The notes beneath the pieces were generated by a model. It did no database searches and was not told the origin of the DNA. It worked only from the letters and a program-made list of their open reading frames with translations. A program made the position numbers and the translations under genes. This document shows positions 1 through 7,000 of a DNA stretch of 8,479 bases, piece after piece; within the stretch, counting starts at the first letter, position 1; the number at the start of each line of letters is the position of its first letter. The stretch is from a bacterium (GTDB lineage Bacteria > Ratteibacteria > UBA8468 > B48-G9 > JAFGKM01), in the NCBI GenBank assembly GCA_029548585.1, contig JAKPNC010000222.1, positions 1-8,479 on the forward strand, in the 5' to 3' direction.

Positions 1-187
1 ACCGTCTAAACTCATCTCTCTCAACAGACTTCTTTGATGTTCCCCACAGGCGTGGGGATGAACCGTATCTTGTTCCTGGTTTAGAATGTATTGAAAGATG
101 TTCCCCACAGGCGTGGGGATGAACCGGGCGTTTAAGATTGTTTGAGGTCCCCAATCAAATGTTCCCCACAGGCGTGGGGATGAACCG
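1..187 (+). CRISPR. Type I-E-like CRISPR array, leader-distal end, cut by the left window edge
   Basis: Three 29-nt repeats, identical to each other, lie at 37-65, 98-126 and 159-187. The bases ACCG at 1-4 match the end of a further repeat in exact register (61-nt period). Three full spacers of 32 nt lie at 5-36, 66-97 and 127-158. Each repeat contains a perfect 6-bp hairpin, CCCCAC-AGGC-GTGGGG (42-57 in the first), and ends in ATGAACCG, which resembles the 8-nt crRNA 5' handle of type I-E systems. Repeat length, spacer length, hairpin and handle all match type I-E (Cascade/Cas3). By that convention the array is transcribed on the plus strand with its leader off the left edge. The right side cannot hold a leader, because a gene begins 28 nt after the last repeat. 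The spacers are therefore probably among the oldest in the array. The last repeat shows no decay, which is somewhat unusual for a trailer end. No cas gene is visible. Confidence 0.96.
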
Positions 188-202
188 TGCTTACAATATC
201 AT

Positions 203-210
203 GAGGGGGA
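203..210 (+). promoter_or_regulatory. Ribosome binding site deciding the serine hydrolase start
   Basis: The purine run GAGGGGGA ends 5 nt before the ATG at 216 and is the only Shine-Dalgarno-like sequence near the start of this reading frame. The in-frame ATG at 201 has no such sequence before it. In-frame ATGs at 138, 159 and 180 lie in the last CRISPR spacer or repeat. Confidence 0.6.
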
Positions 211-215
211 AGGAA

Positions 216-1346
216 ATGGATATACTGTTCAGGTTGATTATGTCGGGCATTATGGTTTTCTGCATGGCAGGAAAAGCTATGCCCGGGACGGATCATCAAA
301 AGAAAAGGGAGGTGGCTGAAATGGTTTTTCCAGACAGGGAATGGAAGAGGGGCAACCCGGAAGATTTTGGCTTTACCCGGGAAGCACTCAGGCAGATTGA
401 CGAGAAAATGAAGGAAGCTAAGGCTGACGGGGTTCTGATACGAAACGGGTATCTTGTAGCCGAATGGAATTACGCGGGGCCCGAATATGCAAATATCAGG
501 GAGGGAATACAGTCGTGTACCAAGTCCATTACAAGCATGATGCTCGGGCTGGCGGTTCAGGAAGGTTTGATTCCTAACGTTGACGCAAAAGTAAAAGAAT
601 ACTGGCCCGATTTTGAAACGGGTGCTTATACTGATAAAATCACTTTCAGGCACCTTTCATCAATGACATCCGGCATGGCGACAGTCAGGAACTGGGGGCT
701 TGAATATGTCAATCCGGGAAACATGGAGCCGGGCAAGGAATACCATTACCATAACGACCAGCCGGTTGCCCTTGCAAAAGCTCTGACTTATCTTTATGGG
801 AAGAGTTTGGAAGAAGTTATCAAGGAGAAGGTTCTTGTTCATTTGCAAACGGATATGAAATGGGGGTTAGATGGTAAAATAAAAGTTGCTGACGGGAAAG
901 AAGTTATCCTCAACCACGGTCTGGGCTACTCCCAGTGGACGGCTGAAGGGCTTGCCAGGGTGGGACATCTTTATCTGAATAATGGTAAATGGAAAGATAA
1001 GCAGGTTCTTCCGGAATTATTTGTAAAAGAAAGTTTTACAGATATCCCTTTAAAGATTAATATCTGGCGTGCCGATTCCTGGCAGAAGAGGCAGCCTCCT
1101 CCCCAGACGGAGGAAGGTCTTGCGAAAACAGGTTATGGGTTGGGCTGGTGGACTGACAGGGGCAGTGAAATTGCCGTATGGGCAATGGGGGGTCACGGCG
1201 GCCAGTTCTGCCTGGTGATGCCCGAGTATGGAATAGTGATGACAAAAGTGAACGATTGGAGAAAACAGCCTTTTATAGCGAGGAACGCCTTCACTCCCAT
1301 TCTGAAGGAGTGCATGATGGCTGACAAAAAAAACAAAGGAGAATGA
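216..1346 (+). CDS. Exported serine hydrolase of the class C beta-lactamase fold (COG1680-like)
   Basis: A 376-residue protein of the beta-lactamase/EstB/CubicO family (PF00144), whose members use an active-site serine to hydrolyse esters, amides or peptides. Visible motifs: SCTK at 100-103 (SxxK; nucleophile S100 and general base K103), MTSG at 150-153, YHN at 178-180 (YxN motif), and HGG at 327-329 in place of the KTG box. HGG is usual in the non-lactamase members, so an esterase or peptidase is more likely than an antibiotic-resistance enzyme. Residues 1-21 form a short hydrophobic segment after R6, with a possible cleavage site after AGKA, so export is likely. Length is normal for the family and the chain is intact. 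The start at 216 follows the purine-rich ribosome binding site; ATG 201 would add MRGKE and give a more basic signal-peptide n-region, so it remains an alternative. The stop is 1 nt before the next gene. The true substrate cannot be read from sequence. Confidence 0.9.
   Translation: MDILFRLIMSGIMVFCMAGKAMPGTDHQKKREVAEMVFPDREWKRGNPEDFGFTREALRQIDEKMKEAKADGVLIRNGYLVAEWNYAGPEYANIREGIQSCTKSITSMMLGLAVQEGLIPNVDAKVKEYWPDFETGAYTDKITFRHLSSMTSGMATVRNWGLEYVNPGNMEPGKEYHYHNDQPVALAKALTYLYGKSLEEVIKEKVLVHLQTDMKWGLDGKIKVADGKEVILNHGLGYSQWTAEGLARVGHLYLNNGKWKDKQVLPELFVKESFTDIPLKINIWRADSWQKRQPPPQTEEGLAKTGYGLGWWTDRGSEIAVWAMGGHGGQFCLVMPEYGIVMTKVNDWRKQPFIARNAFTPILKECMMADKKNKGE
1335..1341 (+). promoter_or_regulatory. 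Ribosome binding site of the amidohydrolase gene, inside the end of the serine hydrolase gene
   Basis: AAAGGAG lies 6 nt before ATG 1348 and within the last codons of the upstream gene. Together with the 1-nt gap between TGA (1344-1346) and ATG, this suggests translational coupling of the two genes. Confidence 0.8.
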
Positions 1347-1347
1347 G

Positions 1348-2241
1348 ATGATTATAGACATACATACCCATATGTCCAAGAAAAGGCATCCACGGCTGAC
1401 AAGGGTCACGGGAAACGGCAGGTCATACCCGACTCCCGAAAGGCTGATTGAGATGATGGACGAGGAAGGAACAGGCATGGCCGTGCTCCTTCCCCTGGTC
1501 AGTCCAGAATGCAGGTATACCATAGTGATACCCGAAGAGGCCATTGAAGCCGCTTCCATGTATCCTGACAGGTTTATCCCATTCTGCAACTTTGACCCGC
1601 GTTTCCTCAGGAACAGCATAAATGCGGATTTTTCACCCCTTCTTGAAGTCTACAAAGAGATGGGATGCAAGGGTATCGGAGAATATATACCCAATATCCC
1701 TTTTGACGATCCTCTCAACATGAACTTCTTCAAGTACGTGGAGGAAAGCGGTCTTCCCCTGACTTTTCACATGGCACCTAAACAGGGAGGATGTTACGGG
1801 GTGATAGATGAACTGGGTATGCCCCGCCTTGAAAAGGTGCTCAAGGCATTTCCGGAAATGGTGCTTCTGGCCCACTCCCAGACCTTCTGGTCGGAGATAA
1901 GCAGTGATGTGAATCTGTCTAACAGGTCAGGCTACCCCAAGGGCAAGGTTTCTCCGGGAAGGGTGGTCGAGCTTATGCGCAGGTATCCCAACCTGCACGG
2001 AGACCTGTCCGCCGGAAGCGGGTTTAACGCTATCAGCAGGGATCCGGAATTCGGGTACAGGTTCATGGAGGAGTTCCAGGACAGGCTCTATTACGGCACC
2101 GACATCGCTTCCTACGAACAGGTCAACGATTGCGTGCCCTATTTCAGGAAGCTGAAAGAAGAAAAACTGATACCCTCAGATGTTTACGAGAAGATTACCT
2201 GGAGGAATGCGAACAGGCTTCTGAAGCTCGGTTTAAGCTAA
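1348..2241 (+). CDS. Amidohydrolase_2-family metal-dependent hydrolase (TIM barrel)
   Basis: A 297-residue cytoplasmic protein of the amidohydrolase superfamily, PF04909 type (relatives include ACMSD decarboxylase, gamma-resorcylate decarboxylase and LigI-like lactonases). The metal-site signature is complete: DIHTH at 4-8 (H6, H8) after the first beta strand, H141 in FHM, H176 in LLAHS, and D252 in YGTD. E112 in GIGE sits where many members have a strand-4 residue close to the metal. The C-terminus NANRLLKL (287-294) is typical of the family. There is no signal peptide. The gene follows the serine hydrolase with a 1-nt gap and shares its transcript, so the two may act in sequence: an exported hydrolase releasing a product, and this enzyme opening a lactone or decarboxylating or hydrolysing a small acid. 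That link is inference. The family is functionally broad, so the specific reaction is unknown. Confidence 0.9.
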   Translation: MIIDIHTHMSKKRHPRLTRVTGNGRSYPTPERLIEMMDEEGTGMAVLLPLVSPECRYTIVIPEEAIEAASMYPDRFIPFCNFDPRFLRNSINADFSPLLEVYKEMGCKGIGEYIPNIPFDDPLNMNFFKYVEESGLPLTFHMAPKQGGCYGVIDELGMPRLEKVLKAFPEMVLLAHSQTFWSEISSDVNLSNRSGYPKGKVSPGRVVELMRRYPNLHGDLSAGSGFNAISRDPEFGYRFMEEFQDRLYYGTDIASYEQVNDCVPYFRKLKEEKLIPSDVYEKITWRNANRLLKLGLS

Positions 2242-2245
2242 AATG

Positions 2246-3103
2246 TCAGGGTCTTAAGTGCCTGTTGAAGAAAGAAGCAATCTTCGGGATAAGAACCGGG
2301 GAACTGATGAATCCTTCTCCCCCGTGAATGCCCCCTTTCACTATATGCAGGTGGGATTCAACCCCGGCTTCAAGGAGCGCCTTGTGGAGCATCTCGCTCT
2401 GTGATACGTCAACCACGGAGTCGCTGTCCCCGTGAATGATAAGGAAAGGGGCGGCGTTGGTGTTTACATAATTCAAAGGGCTTGCTTTCTCAGCTGTCTT
2501 CTTCTTCCTGCCGAGAGGCCCTCCTATGAGCTTTTCAACAACCTGTTTCAGGCTCTCGTTTCCTTTCTTTTCAGCGAACCTTCCCAGTTCGGTTATCGAT
2601 GAAGGCCCGTAAAAATTGCATACCGCCTCGATACTGCTTGAAACCCCGGGATTTTCACCCCCGTCAAACTCTTTTGTTGCAGCCGTTGTTCCCAGGAGAG
2701 ACGCAAGATGTCCCCCCGCGGAAACTCCCATTGCCCCGATTCGTTCTGCAAGCAGCCCGAAATTTTTCCCGTTGGCCCTGAGAAACCTGACCGCTTCCTT
2801 GCAGTCTTCCAGCTGGGCAGGAAATGGCGCAATGTTTGTAAGCCTGTAATTTATGCTTGCAACGGCGTATCCGCTGGTAAGCAGTTCAAGCGCCCGCGGG
2901 CAGTTTATCCTGCTGTTTGTGAGCCACCCTCCCCCATGGAGATAGAGAATAAGAGGAAGTGGTTCCCGGGAATTACCATAGATATAGATGTTCATCAAAA
3001 GGCTCATGCCGCCGAGCTTCTTATACTCCACGTTTCTTATTACCCTTGTTCCTTCAGGAAGAGCCTCTCCCTCCGGAGCCGCGTTCATATTTTTGGTCTT
3101 CAT
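2246..3103 (-). CDS. Alpha/beta-hydrolase esterase with HGGG oxyanion motif (paralogue 1)
   Basis: A 285-residue alpha/beta hydrolase of the HSL / BD-FAE-like esterase group. The oxyanion motif HGGG is at 56-59. The nucleophile elbow is GVSAG at 126-130 (S128). The acid is most likely D228 in HGDSD, and the catalytic histidine is H260 in GGIHGG. YRL at 86-88 followed by FPAQLEDC at 94-101 is typical of carbohydrate-esterase-like members that deacylate sugars or short-chain esters. No signal peptide or membrane segment is present, so it should act in the cytoplasm. The start is supported by AAAGGA 7 nt upstream. It is the last gene of the minus-strand set, 11 nt after its paralogue, and ends 4 nt from the stop of the convergent amidohydrolase gene. 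Substrate specificity cannot be assigned; sugar acetyl or feruloyl esters are plausible from the neighbouring polysaccharide enzyme. Confidence 0.9.
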   Translation of the reverse strand: MKTKNMNAAPEGEALPEGTRVIRNVEYKKLGGMSLLMNIYIYGNSREPLPLILYLHGGGWLTNSRINCPRALELLTSGYAVASINYRLTNIAPFPAQLEDCKEAVRFLRANGKNFGLLAERIGAMGVSAGGHLASLLGTTAATKEFDGGENPGVSSSIEAVCNFYGPSSITELGRFAEKKGNESLKQVVEKLIGGPLGRKKKTAEKASPLNYVNTNAAPFLIIHGDSDSVVDVSQSEMLHKALLEAGVESHLHIVKGGIHGGEGFISSPVLIPKIASFFNRHLRP

Positions 3104-3110
3104 CTTTTTT

Positions 3111-3116
3111 TCCTTT
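3111..3116 (-). promoter_or_regulatory. Ribosome binding site of esterase paralogue 1, overlapping the stop codon of paralogue 2
   Basis: On the minus strand AAAGGA lies 7 nt before the ATG at 3103. Its two 5' bases are the last two bases of the TAA stop (3117-3115) of the upstream esterase. The overlap supports cotranscription and coupled translation. Confidence 0.75.
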
Positions 3117-3984
3117 ACCTTTGTCCTATGTGCCTGTTAAAAAAAGAAACCACCTTCTCCTCTATTTCCGGGGTTTCCAGCAGGTTGCCCCCGTGGGCCC
3201 CTCCCCGGGCAATATGCAGATGGGATTCAACGCCCTCTTCCAGGAGCGCCTTGTGAAAAGATTTGCTTATAGATACGTCCACGCTTGCATCCTTGTCCCC
3301 GTGAATGATAAGGAAAGGGGCGGCGTTGGTGTGAACATATCTTACAGGGCTTGCCTTTTCCGCAATTTCCTCCTGTTCTTCAAGGGGTCCGCCTATCAGC
3401 TTTTCCGCAACCTGAACGGTGTCAAAAGCCCCTGCCAGGCGGGCGGATTTTATAAGCCCGGTCATGGAGCCGGGACCGTAGAAATTGCATACGGCCTGGA
3501 CCTGGCTTGAAAAGTTAAGGTTATCTCCCCTGTCGAACCCGCTGTTTTCTCCTGTGGTACCGAGTAAAGATGCGAGATGTCCTCCCGCAGAATGTCCGCA
3601 AACCCCGATCCTTTCCGTGTCAAGGTCATATTTCTCCCTGTTGGCCCTGAGAAACCTGACGGCTGCCTTGCAGTCTTCCAGCTGGGCAGGGAAGGTTGCG
3701 GAATCTGTGAGCCGGTAGTCTATGCTGGCGAGGGTGAAGCCGTTTTTCAGAAGGAAGACTGCCCGACGGCAGCTTGTCCTGTCGCCGTTCGTCCATCCTC
3801 CGCCGTGCATGTACATGATAAGGGGAAGACGTTTGCCTGAACCTCCGCATGAATAGATGTTCATCATGAGTTTTATCCCGCCTGCGTTCTTATATTCAAT
3901 GTCCCTTATTACCGAGGTCCCTTCGGGAAGCATGTCTCCTTCAGGCGTTCCTCTTTTTTCTGCATCCACTTTTGTTTTCTTCAT
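3115..3984 (-). CDS. Alpha/beta-hydrolase esterase with HGGG oxyanion motif (paralogue 2)
   Basis: A 289-residue alpha/beta hydrolase collinear with the neighbouring esterase and, by eye, a little over half identical to it in protein sequence. Catalytic features: HGGG at 60-63, nucleophile elbow GHSAG at 130-134 (S132), HGDKD at 228-232 with D232 the likely acid, and H264 in GGAHGG. The elbow has histidine before the serine, where paralogue 1 has valine; this is the more common HSL/BD-FAE form. No signal peptide is seen, so a cytoplasmic location is expected. The start is supported by AAAGGA 8 nt upstream (plus-strand 3993-3998). The gene lies 89 nt after the large lyase-like gene on the same strand. 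The most divergent parts between the copies are about residues 145-160 and 175-192, a region that would lie over the active site in this fold, so the two may differ in substrate. Confidence 0.9.
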   Translation of the reverse strand: MKKTKVDAEKRGTPEGDMLPEGTSVIRDIEYKNAGGIKLMMNIYSCGGSGKRLPLIMYMHGGGWTNGDRTSCRRAVFLLKNGFTLASIDYRLTDSATFPAQLEDCKAAVRFLRANREKYDLDTERIGVCGHSAGGHLASLLGTTGENSGFDRGDNLNFSSQVQAVCNFYGPGSMTGLIKSARLAGAFDTVQVAEKLIGGPLEEQEEIAEKASPVRYVHTNAAPFLIIHGDKDASVDVSISKSFHKALLEEGVESHLHIARGGAHGGNLLETPEIEEKVVSFFNRHIGQR

Positions 3985-4073
3985 AACACCGTTCCTTTTA
4001 TTTCTCCCGTATTTGCCGGAAGCGATTTATAAGATCATTTGTGCCTTTCAAGCCAGGCAACGGTTTAAAATGA
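3985..4073 (-). promoter_or_regulatory. 89-nt intergenic region between the large gene and the esterase pair, with a weak promoter-like sequence
   Basis: Reading the minus strand, TTGAAA (4051-4046) is followed after 14 nt by TATAAA (4031-4026). The boxes resemble sigma70 elements but the spacing is shorter than the usual 17. A 5-bp inverted repeat (TGCCT...AGGCA, about 4060-4043) has no T-tract and is not a convincing terminator. The region may allow some independent expression of the esterases or may simply be a spacer within one transcript. The esterase ribosome binding site (3998-3993) lies at its downstream end. Confidence 0.25.
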
Positions 4074-7000
4074 CTATTTTGCCACGATAGATTCCTGCGA
4101 AAAAGCGGACGAGCCTTTCAAGTCTCCGTCAAAGAGAAAGAGAGCCCGGGTGTTCTTGTCCTGCCGGAAAGGTTTTCTGGGAGGGCTGAAATCCGTATTG
4201 TAACGGACAATATCGGATATTCTCAGCATATCCATGCTGCCTTCAAGCGGACCTATTGCCACTTCTTCGCTTTTATCCATAAGCTTTACCTCTTCCTTCG
4301 CCGTAGGCAGGCGCAGGTGCTTGACGTAGTCGCTGCTTCTGTATCCTTCCATTCGCTTGCCGTTGACAAACATCGCAAATTCCCATTTCAGGGCAGCGGG
4401 ATCAGGCTTTTTCAGTTCTTCCGGGCCGCCGAGGGCAAGAAATGACCCTCCTCCCCTTATGAACCTTACTGCCAGTATATTTACTCCTCTATTCAGCTTT
4501 ACATCCACCATGTGGCTCCATATGGAAAAAGGGTGATGGATATTGGCGGTTTTCGTGGTGTCGTGCACGAGTTTTCCGTTGACCCATGCCTGCATCCACC
4601 AGTCTGCCCCCATTCCCAGGGTAACTTCCTGCTCTGCCGGGGAGTTAATCTGCAGGAAGACATAGGCGGCCATGCCGGCAGGCTCTTCCTTGAGCATTCC
4701 CGGGAAATCGTAAAGAGTGTTTCTTACCGTCACATCCTTTGCCTCGAATTTTTTCCCGCCGACCTCTATTGTTTCCGGGTATGATTTCAGCGTTTCTTCG
4801 GACAGGACTGGGTCTTTCCTGTCCAGGGGGCCGAATATGCGCCACTTTGCCGGCCACTGAAGGCTGCCGAGCACCGTCTTGCCGGGAAGTTTTGTTTCAG
4901 TCCGCCCGTATGCCCATGTATATGCAAGGTGGTTCCATTCTCCCTGCCTTAAGAAGAGGTTTTCTTCCCTGCCGATAACCGACTGCAAGTCAAAAGAATT
5001 CTTCCAGAAATCAGACATCGTGACTCCGGGGATATCGCACAGAAGTTCAATGAGCAGGTCGCTCCACAGCACTCCCTGTTCTGTCCTGGCTCCGCATCGG
5101 TAGCCTGAAAGGATGTGCGGACCCTTTATGAAAAAACGCGTACGGAATGAATCTCCCAATCTAAGCGTTATGTCCTGGGTAGACCAGTCAGGCCGGTACC
5201 AGAACTCTATCGTTCCTTTCAATCCGGGAAAATGCAGGTATCCGCCAGTTCCCGTTTTTATGCCGCTCGGGAAACTTAGCGACTTGCCCTGGGAAAGGCG
5301 CACGGCTTTGCCGTCTATTCCTTCGACGAACTCAAGGGGCTCAGATGGCTCGGGAATTGCAGGAACATGTCTGACTACTTTTCCTGTTGTCCCTTCCGGA
5401 AGCCCTGCAGGAGAAGCATAGGAGACCACTGGTTCAATGTTTAGAAGCCTTGCGAAAGATAGAGGTGAGATGTCGGGCGCGCTTATGCTCCAGATTCCGC
5501 TTCTTTTTTCCACCGGCACCGACAGTTTGCCGGTATTTTGAGAATCCGCCTTCAGAAGAACCGTTCCGTCCGGCCCTCTTATCTCCTGGGGCCGCTGGAG
5601 GAATATCTCAAGTTTTTCCAGCCCTTCGGGCACCCTGAAATAGAAAGGCTTGTGGCCGCCCAGCAGTCTTTGCCTGTCGTCTTCCGGTGATGTTGCGGAC
5701 CAGAATCCTTCAGGGCAGTAGAGGGCTGTTTTTTCCGAAGTCGTATCCAGAACCGTAAACGGTTCGCTTCCTCCGGTAGAGAGAAGATAAAGACCTGTTT
5801 TTGCCGATTTCGGGAGGGTTATTCGTGAGTGGTAATGAAAAGAATCGGGTGCCTGTCTGCCTAAAAGGACGTAGGGTATCCTTTCCTGTGTTTCGGCCTT
5901 GACGCCCTTTACGGGGACTTGTTTTTCAGAGGGAGGGTAATGGAATACTTCCGGAGCGGCTTTTCCGCGCCGTTTGCTCACGTAATGTATGTTGAGTACC
6001 GTGTTTTTCCCTTCCGTGTGGGTGAAGAGTGCATACGCCTTTGTGATGCCCGTTGCTTTTACAAGAACGGGGAAACGGTCTTTTTTCCATCCTTCCTCCG
6101 CAAGGATTTTCATGGCTGCCGGCATTCCGAAAAACGGATGTCCCGGGGCTGTCAGCCCCATGCGCAGGGAATCAACGGGGATTATCTTCCGCCATTCGGG
6201 ATTGGCTTCAAATTGTTTCATCTCGTCGTTTAGGGAGCTTGGGTTGGCAGGCATGCCGTCAATCATTGTTTCTTCAACCACCCTGCGGTAATGAGGATTG
6301 CCTGTCATCCCGTAAGCCATGGCATATGCAAAAGCCATGCTTCCCCTGGAAGCCGAGTAGAGGGCCTTGCCGTTCCTGTTGAACCGGTAGCGGTGGTCAA
6401 TCAGCTTTAAAAACGCTTCTTTCGCCTTTACATCCCCTGTTTCCCTGTAGTAGAAGTAAAGGTCAAGGGCGCGGCACTCGTCCTTGTACATGGGGGCTTC
6501 ATAAACCGAATATTTTTTGCTTAACCCTGTCTGTTCTTCCAGATTGATTAACAGCCCCATCAGTTCTTTTGCTTTTTCAAGGTAAAACTCGTCCCATTCC
6601 ATCATGTAGAGGACAACCAGCTTTCTGACAACCAGCATGCCGGTCGCTTTCTTCCAGTCGGATACTTCTTTGAAATCCCAGTGATTCTTGAATCCTTCCC
6701 CTACGGTCAATGCTATGTCTTTTGAACGCTCGTCACCCGTAAGATAATACTCAAGAGGCCATTGGGCGATCTCGCTTATCCCTTCGAACTCCTTATTGTT
6801 GCCCCAGTAAAAGGGAAGATAATGTATGGGAAGATTCGTTCTCGTGAACAAACCTTTGAGTTTATCGGGGGCGTGCCAGTGGGCGACAAGAAAATCTCCG
6901 GTAATGTGGTTGTGCCTGTGTCCGAATTCATAATAGCGCCTTTCCCCGCTGCGCGCAAAGAGGTTCCAGGTGTAACGGGGCAGGTAGTAGGAATTTATGT

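Larger units (their letters stand above)
2246..3984 (-). repeat. Tandem gene duplication of the esterase
   Basis: The two esterase genes form a head-to-tail duplication with a unit of about 870 nt. Identity is uneven: a perfect 39-nt match lies at 2425-2463 and 3294-3332 (the strand carrying NAAPFLIIHGD), and further near-identical stretches lie around 2773-2822 and 3642-3691, while other parts have drifted strongly. Both copies keep all catalytic residues. Confidence 0.9.

Noticed and set aside
138..215. Extending the serine hydrolase upstream to the in-frame ATG at 138
   Set aside because: The added residues would be coded by the last CRISPR spacer and repeat and would push the signal-peptide-like segment away from the N-terminus; the ribosome binding site is before 216.
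132..653. Minus-strand open frame opposite the CRISPR end and the serine hydrolase
   Set aside because: It runs through the CRISPR repeat and opposite a well-supported gene, and its composition shows no protein-like motifs.
1325..1334. Slippery-like run A AAA AAC near the end of the serine hydrolase gene, as a programmed frameshift
   Set aside because: A -1 slip reaches a stop at 1349-1351 within a few codons and does not join the next gene, and no downstream stimulatory hairpin was seen.
216..1346. Annotation as a beta-lactamase resistance gene
   Set aside because: The fold motifs match, but HGG replaces the KTG box and the gene context is carbohydrate- and ester-active, so a general serine hydrolase is the safer call.
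2599..3840. Open frames on the plus strand opposite the two esterases, including similar ones starting MHTA at 2616 and 3485
   Set aside because: They mirror the minus-strand esterases; their resemblance to each other is explained by the gene duplication, and they have no domain features or ribosome binding sites.
4043..4060. Inverted repeat downstream of the large gene as a terminator
   Set aside because: The stem is only 5 bp and no T-tract follows it on the minus strand.
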